Shown here: positions 7,238 through 14,333 of the stretch, one piece after another
Layout of the letters: each line of letters begins with the position of its first letter
Numbering within the stretch: position 1 is the stretch's first letter
Assembly (NCBI GenBank): GCA_910584195.1
Contig: CAJTYV010000010.1
Location: 14,215-78,214, forward strand
Reading direction: 5' to 3'
Length of the DNA: 64,000 bases
From: an uncultured Ruminococcus sp.
GTDB lineage: Bacteria > Bacillota > Clostridia > Oscillospirales > Ruminococcaceae
Notes under the pieces: model-generated
The model's input: only the letters and a program-made list of their open reading frames with translations
What the model was told of the DNA's origin: nothing
The model's database searches: none
Position numbers and translations under genes: made by a program

Positions 7238-9010
7238 CTATTCATTTTCAATAAGGTCAATTCCAAGAACTTCAAGACTTGCCTTGTCCACCGCAGAGGG
7301 ACATTCCGACATAAGTTCGCTTGCGTTCTGAACCTTGGGGAATGCCGTAACGTCACGCAGACTGTCAGCCTTACACATTATCATTGCAAGACGGTCAAGA
7401 CCTATGCCCATACCTCCGTGGGGCGGAGAAGCGTAACGGTAAGCGTCTACAAGGAATCCGAATTTAGCCTGGATTTCTTCATCTGTCATGCCGAGAGCCT
7501 CAAACATTTTCTGCTGAAGTTCATAGTCGGTGATACGCATTGAGCCGCTTGAAAGTTCTGTTCCGTTGAGAACAAGATCCCATGCTTTTGCACGAACATT
7601 TGCAGGGTCGCTGTCAAGATATTCAAGGCATTCGTCCATAGGCATTGTGAAAGGATGATGTGCGGCAGTCCATGTATTATTTTCCTCGTCAAATTCAAAG
7701 AACGGCATTTCGGTTATCCACAGGAAGTTGTACTTGTTTTCATCAATAACATCGAGCTTTTTAGCGCATATTAAGCGAATTGCACCGAGAGTTGAAAGAA
7801 CCGTTTTGTTTTTGTCAGCGCATATAAGTACAAGATCTCCCTCGTGAGCGTCAACGGTAGCGCATATTTTTTCAAGATCTCCCTCACCGAGGAATTTCTT
7901 GAAGCTGCAATTAGGCTCGTCAGCCCAGCGGATATAAGCAAGTCCCTTAGCTCCGATTCCCTTAGCGTGTTCAATAAGCTTATCGATTTCCTTACGTGTA
8001 TAAACAGCCGCCCCGTTTTTAACGTTTATCGCGCGGACAGATCCTCCGTTTTCCAAGGCAGATTTAAATACAACGAAGTCAAGGTCTTTTACAGTTTCAG
8101 AAATATCGGTTATTTCATAGCCGAATCTTGTATCGGGCTTATCAGAGCCAAAACGGTTCATAGCGTCTGCAAAGGTTATGCGTGGGAGAGGCAGCGGAAT
8201 TTCTATGTTCAGGATCTCTTTGAAAACACGCTGAATAAATCCTTCTACACAGCTTTGAATATCCTCGGCGTCTACAAATGACATTTCAAGGTCAATTTGA
8301 GTAAATTCCGGCTGACGATCGGCACGGAGATCTTCATCTCGGAAACAGCGAGCAAGCTGAATATATCTGTCATAGCCTGCAATCATAAGGAGCTGCTTAT
8401 AAATCTGCGGAGACTGGGGGAGCGCATAAAATTTTCCCGGATGAACTCGCGAGGGGATAAGGTAGTCTCTCGCGCCTTCGGGAGTAGATTTCATCATCAT
8501 GGGAGTTTCAATTTCAAGGAATCCATTCTCGTAGAAATATTCACGTGTTACTCTTGCGATATTATGGCGCATAATGATATTCTGCTGCAAAGGAGCGCGG
8601 CGCAGATCAAGATAACGGTATTTAAGTCTCAGTTCTTCGTTTACCTTTGTCTCGTTTGTAATTTCAAAGGGAGTTGTTTGAGCTTTGGAAAGAATACGTA
8701 AATCGGTTACAAATATTTCGACATGCCCTGTTTTAAGTTTATCATTTTTACTTTCTCGTTCAATGACATTGCCTTTTGCCATAAGAACATATTCGCTTTT
8801 GCAGGACGCTGCTTTTTCAAAGATCGCAGGGTCGGATCTATCGCTGAACGCTAACTGAACAACGCCTGTTCTGTCGCGCAGAACAATAAAAATAACTCCG
8901 CCCTTGTTTCTGACTCTTTCAACAAATCCGCCTACTACGACTTCCTGACCGATTTCCGTAACATCTCCGCAGTAGTGAGTTCTTTTAAGACCGTTCATAT
9001 TATCAGCCAT
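7238..9010 (-). CDS. aspS: Aspartate--tRNA ligase
   Basis: Class IIb aspartyl-tRNA synthetase of 590 residues, the usual bacterial length. It charges tRNA-Asp. Seen: the N-terminal OB-fold anticodon-binding domain (VVGGFVERVRNKGGVIFIVLRDRTG), class II motif 2 (YIQLARCFRDEDLRADRQPEFTQ, read in part), the inserted bacterial GAD domain in the middle, and motif 3 GGMGIGLDRLAM near the C-terminus. The start at 9010 is set by TCCTCC (GGAGGA on the coding strand) just upstream, inside the end of hisS. Only one base separates it from the hisS stop, so the two synthetases form an operon. Confidence 0.97.
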   Translation of the reverse strand: MADNMNGLKRTHYCGDVTEIGQEVVVGGFVERVRNKGGVIFIVLRDRTGVVQLAFSDRSDPAIFEKAASCKSEYVLMAKGNVIERESKNDKLKTGHVEIFVTDLRILSKAQTTPFEITNETKVNEELRLKYRYLDLRRAPLQQNIIMRHNIARVTREYFYENGFLEIETPMMMKSTPEGARDYLIPSRVHPGKFYALPQSPQIYKQLLMIAGYDRYIQLARCFRDEDLRADRQPEFTQIDLEMSFVDAEDIQSCVEGFIQRVFKEILNIEIPLPLPRITFADAMNRFGSDKPDTRFGYEITDISETVKDLDFVVFKSALENGGSVRAINVKNGAAVYTRKEIDKLIEHAKGIGAKGLAYIRWADEPNCSFKKFLGEGDLEKICATVDAHEGDLVLICADKNKTVLSTLGAIRLICAKKLDVIDENKYNFLWITEMPFFEFDEENNTWTAAHHPFTMPMDECLEYLDSDPANVRAKAWDLVLNGTELSSGSMRITDYELQQKMFEALGMTDEEIQAKFGFLVDAYRYASPPHGGMGIGLDRLAMIMCKADSLRDVTAFPKVQNASELMSECPSAVDKASLEVLGIDLIENE

Positions 9011-9011
9011 A

Positions 9012-10352
9012 TTATTTATCTCCTCCCATGAACGACATAAAGCCTCCGTCGCCGGATTCGGTTTCCATAACGTCCATAATTTTATTGAAATAAATTTCTT
9101 CGAACGCCGCTGCAAATTTATCATCGAGAGCTATCGGCGTTTCTTCTCCTTTTTCCATTTCTTTAAGCTTAGCCTTACCTTCGGAAAGCTCGTTGTCGCC
9201 AAGAACTACGGTAAAAGCAGCTCCGATTTTATTGGCATATTTCATTTGGGCTTTAAGACCTCTGTTCATCATATCGTATTCAGCAAAATATCCGTATTCT
9301 CTCAGAGATTTTGAAAGCTCCATAGCCTTTTCAAGCGCGGTGTCACCCATAGTTGCAAAATAAATATCGCATTTTTTAGGCGTGAGATAATCGCAGCCCT
9401 GTTTGTCCATGACAAGCAGCAAACGTTCTATACCCATAGCAAAGCCGAGAGCAGGGGTATTCTGACCGCCAAGCTGTTCGATAAGACCATCGTATCTTCC
9501 GCCGCCGCAGACAGTGCCTTGCGCGCCAATTTCAGTTGTGACAAACTCGAAAACAGTTTTAGTATAATAATCAAGTCCGCGTACGATCTTTGGATTTACA
9601 TTAAAATCAATTCCAAGTTTTGTAAGGTAGTTCTTCAGGCTTTCAAAGTGCTCGCTGCATTCATCGCATAGATAATCGAGAATTACAGGAGCGTCTTTGG
9701 CTATTTCCTGACAAATCGGACTTTTGCAGTCAAGGATCCTCATAGGGTTTTTGATAAGTCTGTCGCGGCAGGTCTCACAAAGTTCGTTTTTATGAGAATC
9801 AAAATAAGTTCTGAGGGTTTCGTGATATTTCGCACGGCAAGTTGGACATCCGATAGAGTTTATGTAAAGCTTGATATTTTTCAATCCCAGTCTGTTAAGC
9901 AGAGTCTGAGCAAGAGAAATCACTTCGGCATCGGCAGCAGGAGATGAACTGCCTGCCATTTCAAGTCCGAATTGGTGAAATTCGCGAAGTCTGCCTGCCT
10001 GTGGTCTTTCATGGCGAAAACATGAAACTATATAATATACCCTTTGAGGAAGAGCTTCGTTGAGAAGACCGTTCTGGAGCATTGAACGAATTGCTCCGGC
10101 AGTGCCCTCGGGACGCAGTGTGAATTTTGATTCTTTTGCCATTACCGTATACATTTCTTTTTGGACAACATCGGTGGTTTCGCCTACAGACCGAAGAAAC
10201 AAGTCGGTGTTTTCAAATGTTGGAAATCGTATTTCTCCGAATCCAAAGCTTTCAGCAGTATCCCTTGCAATTTTTTCAACGGTATGCCATTTATGAACGT
10301 TTTTTGGAATTACGTCTTCAGTGCCGTTTGGTCGTTTTATATTTAGAGCCAT
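9012..10352 (-). CDS. hisS: Histidine--tRNA ligase
   Basis: Class IIa histidyl-tRNA synthetase, 446 residues. Seen: N-terminal RPNGTEDVIPK, class II motif 2 (VYYIVSCFRHERPQAGRLREFHQ region), the histidine-specific blocks LDYYTKTVFEFV and GGGRYDGLIEQLGG, and motif 3 ALGFAMGIERLLLVM, followed by a C-terminal anticodon-binding domain. A cysteine-rich insert (CPTC, CETC, CDEC and related cysteines between about residues 180 and 250) is present as in many Firmicute enzymes, perhaps binding zinc. The start at 10352 follows AAAGGCTGG; a longer frame reaches into non-coding repeat DNA. No T-box was found upstream. Confidence 0.96.
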   Translation of the reverse strand: MALNIKRPNGTEDVIPKNVHKWHTVEKIARDTAESFGFGEIRFPTFENTDLFLRSVGETTDVVQKEMYTVMAKESKFTLRPEGTAGAIRSMLQNGLLNEALPQRVYYIVSCFRHERPQAGRLREFHQFGLEMAGSSSPAADAEVISLAQTLLNRLGLKNIKLYINSIGCPTCRAKYHETLRTYFDSHKNELCETCRDRLIKNPMRILDCKSPICQEIAKDAPVILDYLCDECSEHFESLKNYLTKLGIDFNVNPKIVRGLDYYTKTVFEFVTTEIGAQGTVCGGGRYDGLIEQLGGQNTPALGFAMGIERLLLVMDKQGCDYLTPKKCDIYFATMGDTALEKAMELSKSLREYGYFAEYDMMNRGLKAQMKYANKIGAAFTVVLGDNELSEGKAKLKEMEKGEETPIALDDKFAAAFEEIYFNKIMDVMETESGDGGFMSFMGGDK

Positions 10353-10384
10353 AGTACCAGCCTTTCTTAAAGCAGAATTATAAT

Positions 10385-10530
10385 TTGTTCTTAAGAAGCG
10401 TGTGCGTATTTTTGAGCATGAATTTCCCGAGGAAAATAATCCGAAAGCATACTGTAGTATTACAGGGGATTTTAATGCGTCCGTCAATAAAAATATACAA
10501 AAAAGCGTGTGTTAAATCCTTTAAGAACAA
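10385..10530. repeat. Intergenic palindromic element, copy 1 (146 bp)
   Basis: Bounded by the inverted termini TTGTTCTTAA (10385-10394) and TTAAGAACAA (10521-10530). It carries TGTGCGTATTTTTGA (10401-10415), shared exactly over 15 bases with the element at 40840-40996. Size and end sequence match the copy at 56276-56422. No protein is encoded. Confidence 0.65.
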
Positions 10531-10548
10531 GTTCTTTTATTACATGAA

Positions 10549-10572
10549 AATTGTCCCGATAAAGGGACAATT
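10549..10572 (-). terminator. Hairpin downstream of mgsA, possible terminator
   Basis: AATTGTCCC and GGGACAATT form a perfect 9-bp stem (10549-10557 and 10564-10572). On the minus strand it is followed by only TTTT, so terminator function is moderate at best. Confidence 0.45.
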
Positions 10573-10629
10573 ACGTGTGCCGCAAAGCTTGAAGCGCAGC
10601 ATCACATTGCTTAAAAATAATTTTATTCG

Positions 10630-11031
10630 TTATATGGGAACATTTCCTGCCTGCCGCCAATCAAGATCTCCTCTTTCCAGCGCGAGGATAAGAGCTTCGG
10701 CTGTAGCGATATTTGTAGCTACGGGGACATTATGAACGTCGCAGAGTCTGAGAAGATCCATATCGTTTGCATCGGTTGCTTTCGGATTGATGGGGTCTCT
10801 GAAAAACAGGAGAACATCGACTTCATTGCATGAAAGCAAAGCAAGGATCTGTTCTGCACCGCCGCGTCCGCTGAGGTAACGAATTATTGGAAGTCCCGTA
10901 GCCTCGCCTACCTGTTTTCCCGTAGTATTTGTAGCTATAAGCGTGTGCTTTGACAGAATTCCGCAGTAAGCGCTGCAGAACTGAACCATAAGTTCTTTTT
11001 TAGCATCATGAGCTATAATTGCGATCTTCAT
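10630..11031 (-). CDS. mgsA: Methylglyoxal synthase
   Basis: A 133-residue enzyme converting dihydroxyacetone phosphate to methylglyoxal and phosphate, a bypass of lower glycolysis when phosphate is short. Seen: N-terminal IAHDAKKELMVQFC, with the conserved Asp of the active site, the phosphate-binding TNTTGKQVGEATG segment, LSGRGGAEQIL, and FFRDPINPKATDANDMDLLRLCDVHNVPVATN, read in part, the family hallmark. The gene follows minD by 40 bases on the same strand, an arrangement common in Clostridia (min genes followed by mgsA). Confidence in the call is high. Confidence 0.95.
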   Translation of the reverse strand: MKIAIIAHDAKKELMVQFCSAYCGILSKHTLIATNTTGKQVGEATGLPIIRYLSGRGGAEQILALLSCNEVDVLLFFRDPINPKATDANDMDLLRLCDVHNVPVATNIATAEALILALERGDLDWRQAGNVPI

Positions 11032-11071
11032 TTTTATGTCCTTTCCCCGTTTAGCGGAATTATTTTTATTA

Positions 11072-11809
11072 TCATGCGGTTTTTACGGTAAGAGGAACAA
11101 AATCTCCTCCGAGACGTTTGGAAATCGCATCGAAAGCTTTAAGAGCGGAAGAATCTGTTGGAATCGGAGTACCCTTTCCGGTGGCAACCGTCATCTTGAA
11201 ATCATCGGGAATTACGCCTATAAGCTGTACTCCTATTTTGTCAATTATTTCGTCCAGGTTATTAACGAGAGCTTCTCCGATGACCTTTTTGCTTATTTTG
11301 TTTATAATAAGGCGCTGACTTTTATTGCCTCTGTTGTAAAACTCATCCGACATAAGACTTGCGTCTCTGATACATACCGGGTCGGGTGTTGATACGACGA
11401 GGATAAGGTTAGCCTGTTCCACAATATCAAATACATGAGAGCTGATGCCTGCTCCTGTATCGATTATTATGTATTCAAAATACTTCTTGACACTGCGGCA
11501 GATTTCAACGATCTGTTCGGCTGTAACGGTCGTAAGAGTTTTCGGAGCGCATAAAAGGTTCAGATTTGAAGCCATGGGAACTTGTGCGACCGCATCGAGA
11601 GCATCTTTTCTGCCGTTGAGTACATCGCCCAAATCATACTTTATGTCGTTTTCGATGCCGAACATAATATCGAGACATCTGAGACCAAAATCCAATTCTA
11701 TAAGAAGAGTTCTGTGCCCCTGCTTTGCAAGAGTATATCCAAGCCCGGCGCATACGGTAGATTTGCCTGTGCCGCCCTTACCTGATGTTACAGCGATAAT
11801 TTTTGACAT
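11072..11809 (-). CDS. minD: MinD-like septum-site ATPase
   Basis: ParA/MinD-type ATPase of 245 residues with the deviant Walker A motif GKGGTGKST near the N-terminus, switch region IDTGAGIS, and the MinD-like segments LDIMFGIENDIKYDLGDVLNG and NKISKKVIGEALVNNLDEI. MinD recruits MinC to the membrane to keep FtsZ from assembling at cell poles. No minC or minE is adjacent. After the AFDAISKRLGG helix the chain ends FVPLTVKTA and lacks an obvious basic amphipathic membrane helix, so membrane binding is uncertain. The start at 11809 follows AAAGGA; an ATG five codons upstream is less well spaced. Confidence 0.85.
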   Translation of the reverse strand: MSKIIAVTSGKGGTGKSTVCAGLGYTLAKQGHRTLLIELDFGLRCLDIMFGIENDIKYDLGDVLNGRKDALDAVAQVPMASNLNLLCAPKTLTTVTAEQIVEICRSVKKYFEYIIIDTGAGISSHVFDIVEQANLILVVSTPDPVCIRDASLMSDEFYNRGNKSQRLIINKISKKVIGEALVNNLDEIIDKIGVQLIGVIPDDFKMTVATGKGTPIPTDSSALKAFDAISKRLGGDFVPLTVKTA

Positions 11810-11880
11810 AACGTTTCCTTTCACAGCTTCTGCGTATTGTGAGAAGCTTTAATCATAAATAAACTATAATCCTAATGTAT

Positions 11881-11909
11881 ATTATACCTTAAAAAAAGAA
11901 GTTTGTCAA
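11881..11909 (-). promoter_or_regulatory. Promoter of minD-mgsA
   Basis: On the minus strand TTGACA (11909-11904) and TATAAT (11886-11881) are perfect and 17 bases apart. Confidence 0.85.
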
Positions 11910-12033
11910 AGACTTTTTGTATGCCAAGCGTAAAATTGGATAATTTAATATTTTTCCTGTGTTGTATTTGTGCATATTGCACAGCAATTGGGGGTGCATT
12001 TTTGTACCGCAGCTATAAATTTATTAAAATCTA

Positions 12034-12143
12034 TTGCGGCGGCATCAATATATATGTTATAATAGAACTGTTCATAAACCGTCGCTGTGTGAATGTTAAA
12101 GTATTGTGATAGGAATACCCCGTTTGATTTGCAATAGGGGGTA
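12034..12143 (+). promoter_or_regulatory. Candidate promoter and hairpin before the 12.2 kb pair
   Basis: TTGCGG (12034-12039) and TATAAT (12058-12063) are 18 bases apart. A hairpin TACCCC/GGGGTA (12116-12121 and 12138-12143) lies in the presumed leader. The rest of 11910-12199 shows no gene. Confidence 0.4.
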
Positions 12144-12199
12144 GTATATATTTAAGTGAATTTACGGAAGTTTTCAAAATACAAAATAGGGAGGGAAAC

Positions 12200-12295
12200 A
12201 TGATGCGTATAATTTTTGTTTGTTATGGCAATATTTGCCTAAGTCCTGCGTCAGAATTTTTTGAAGGTTTCCGTCAGCTTTCGGAAAGCTTATGA
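12200..12295 (+). pseudogene. Vestigial start of a low-molecular-weight protein-tyrosine phosphatase
   Basis: A 31-codon open frame with a strong ribosome binding site (AGGGAGGG) reads FVCYGNICLSPASEF near its start. This matches the P-loop of low-molecular-weight phosphatases (FVCxGNICRSPxAE), with the N-terminal beta strand in place. The catalytic arginine of the C-x5-R motif is leucine (CTA). The rest of the domain, including the essential aspartate near the C-terminus, is missing. The frame ends at TGA overlapping the DUF5131 start (ATGA, 12292-12295), next to a small palindrome AGCTTTCGGAAAGCT (12276-12290). It is inferred to be a broken phosphatase whose start region now serves as a leader for the next gene. 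Confidence 0.7.
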
Positions 12296-13110
12296 TGCAG
12301 ATATGGAATCCGTGGCACGGATGCCGAAAATATTCCGAGGGCTGCGATAATTGTTATATGTACTATCTTGACGCACAGCGCGACCGTGACGGCAGTGAAA
12401 TTTACAGGACTAAAACCAATTTTAATCTGCCTCTTAAAAAAACAAGACAGGGAAATTACAGAATTGCATCGGGAACGTTGGTACATGTCTGCATGACTTC
12501 GGATTTCTTTCTGGAGGAAGCAGATGAGTGGCGTGAGGAGGTTTGGAATATGATTCGTCAGCGGTCTGATGTTATATTTTGGATTCAGACCAAACGAGCG
12601 GAGCGTATTGCGGAAAATTTGCCGTATGATTGGAGTGACGGCTGGGAAAATGTCATTTTATGCGTAACAGCGGAAAATCAGAAACGTGCGGATGAAAGAC
12701 TTCCTATATTGTTAAATATTCCAGCAAAGCATAAGGCGTTTATGTGCGCACCGATTTTATCGGAAATACATGCCGAGCAGTACCTTGAAACGGGACAGTT
12801 TGAAAAGGTGTTAGCCGACGGTGAAAATTATGACGGAACAAGACCTTGCCGCTATGAGTGGATAAAGTCTTTGCGCGATCAATGTGAAACCGCAAATACA
12901 GAATTTGATTTTATCGGTACAGGAAATATTTTTATCAAAGACGGCAAGGTATATCGAATTCCTAAGGCATATCAAAGAGTTCAGGCGAAGCGTTCGGGGT
13001 TGAGTTATCCTTCGGGCAGCACTGATATTCCGATGCAGACGAAATGTCGGTTTTGTAAGAGGAATAAAAGCTGTAACGGATGCCGCTGGTGCGGAAAGTG
13101 CAAGATATAA
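12292..13110 (+). CDS. DUF5131 family protein (phage Gp37/Gp68-like)
   Basis: A 272-residue member of the DUF5131 group, first named from phage proteins Gp37 and Gp68. Seen: N-terminal WNPWHGCRKYSEGCDNCY with cysteines spaced C-x6-C-x2-C, which resembles a radical-SAM-like iron-sulfur site, VHVCMTSDFFLEEADEWR, and ENVILCVTAENQKRADERLP. The C-terminus has a second cysteine cluster, CRFCKRNKSCNGCRWCGKC, likely to bind metal. Substrate and reaction are unknown. Its start overlaps the end of the phosphatase remnant, so it may be translated by coupling. Such genes are spread by phages and mobile DNA, but no phage genes lie nearby. Confidence 0.85.
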   Translation: MMQIWNPWHGCRKYSEGCDNCYMYYLDAQRDRDGSEIYRTKTNFNLPLKKTRQGNYRIASGTLVHVCMTSDFFLEEADEWREEVWNMIRQRSDVIFWIQTKRAERIAENLPYDWSDGWENVILCVTAENQKRADERLPILLNIPAKHKAFMCAPILSEIHAEQYLETGQFEKVLADGENYDGTRPCRYEWIKSLRDQCETANTEFDFIGTGNIFIKDGKVYRIPKAYQRVQAKRSGLSYPSGSTDIPMQTKCRFCKRNKSCNGCRWCGKCKI

Positions 13111-13187
13111 CCGCAGGCGAAATCTCAGGAGCTGTATTCAGAGGAAAAGGGTGCGGCGCTGAAAAATAAATGGGAGTTGAAGTATCA

Positions 13188-14291
13188 ATGAAAAAGTTAT
13201 TAGCATTTATAGTATCATTAATTCTGGCATCCTGTACAATTCCGAAATTGTCGGTATGTGCGGTTGGAACAGATCTGAACGGCTGGCTGATGTGGCACAG
13301 CTATACGGATTATTTTGCATTGGACAGCAGGCTGTTTGTCAGGAATCCCGGTGGTGAAACTGTCGAAATAACCGGAGATTTTTATCACGCTATGAACGGA
13401 GATTTTGGTAATTCTCCCGACGATATTGTTTTTATGGCAATTGACAGCGGTATAGATGAATGGGACATTTACCTCAGCAAATCGGGAATTATCACAAATC
13501 TGACAAAAAACAGCGGTTTTCGCAACGAAGATCCGAAATTTTCTCCTGACGGCAAAACTATTGTATTTAAAAGAGGTATATGGAGCAGTAAAGAAAACGA
13601 TTTTGTGTATAATCTTGCATTACTTGATTCGGAAAGCGGAGAAGTTACGATCCTTACCGATGATATATATGAGGAAGCGATGCCGTACTTTTCAAGCGAT
13701 GGAAATTACATATATTATACAAACTATAAAGACAGTCCGGGAGAGATTTGCAGATTAAAACTTGATGATAACAGTACGGAAACAATTTACACAGAGCCGG
13801 GGGTATGCGCATATTATCCCATGATCGTGGATGAAGTTTTATATTTCGCAAAATGGTATTCCGCAGAAAATCATACGGATACGATTATTCGTTGCAATGG
13901 TGAAGAGTATGTTGAAATGCCGTTTAATTCTCCTGATTACAATTGTTCGGATCCTTTTCCTATTGACAGCGTTAAGCTGATCTACAGCGGTACTCAGAAC
14001 GGCAGTTATGACCTGTATTATTTTGACGGAGAAAAATCTCGGTATGTAGATGGGGTGAATACGGATATTCATGAATTAGGTGCAGCGTTTTTTCCGTGTG
14101 CGGACGCTTTTGTTACAGGTGATGTCAACGCGGACGGTCTTTTTTCGATTGCAGACGTTGTGTTAACGCAGAAGTGGCTGTTGGGTGTTCCCGATACTGA
14201 ACTTGAAAATTGGCATGCAGGCGATCTTTGTGCGGATGGCATACTGGATGTGTATGATCTTTGTCTGATGAAACGGGCTTTAAAAAATTAA
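13188..14291 (+). CDS. Secreted beta-propeller (PD40/TolB-like) protein with type I dockerin
   Basis: A 367-residue exported protein. A signal peptide (about residues 1-25) is followed by a region with PD40/TolB-type propeller blades; two clear blade motifs are PKFSPDGKTIVFKRG and PYFSSDGNYIYYTNY. The C-terminus is a type I dockerin with two calcium-loop repeats, GDVNADGLFSIADVVLTQKW and GDLCADGILDVYDLCLMKRA. The dockerin predicts docking to a cohesin on a cellulosome scaffoldin at the cell surface. No catalytic motif is visible, so the propeller may bind carbohydrate or protein, or be part of an uncharacterised enzyme. The start at 13188 is chosen because the signal peptide begins there. Confidence 0.82.
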   Translation: MKKLLAFIVSLILASCTIPKLSVCAVGTDLNGWLMWHSYTDYFALDSRLFVRNPGGETVEITGDFYHAMNGDFGNSPDDIVFMAIDSGIDEWDIYLSKSGIITNLTKNSGFRNEDPKFSPDGKTIVFKRGIWSSKENDFVYNLALLDSESGEVTILTDDIYEEAMPYFSSDGNYIYYTNYKDSPGEICRLKLDDNSTETIYTEPGVCAYYPMIVDEVLYFAKWYSAENHTDTIIRCNGEEYVEMPFNSPDYNCSDPFPIDSVKLIYSGTQNGSYDLYYFDGEKSRYVDGVNTDIHELGAAFFPCADAFVTGDVNADGLFSIADVVLTQKWLLGVPDTELENWHAGDLCADGILDVYDLCLMKRALKN

Positions 14292-14324
14292 GGGAACGTT
14301 CAGGCAGATAGAACGTTCCCTTAA
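14288..14324. terminator. Bidirectional terminator between convergent dockerin genes
   Basis: Perfect 14-bp arms TTAAGGGAACGTTC (14288-14301) and GAACGTTCCCTTAA (14311-14324). On the minus strand it is followed by TTTTTT, so it best serves the mannanase gene; the plus-strand stop codon lies inside the stem. Confidence 0.82.
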
Positions 14325-14333
14325 TTAACAAAT

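Noticed and set aside
10353..10629. A T-box upstream of hisS-aspS, as found in other Firmicutes
   Set aside because: No GGTGGTACC-type T-box sequence with a following terminator occurs on the minus strand here; the interval is instead filled by repeat copy 1 and a small hairpin.
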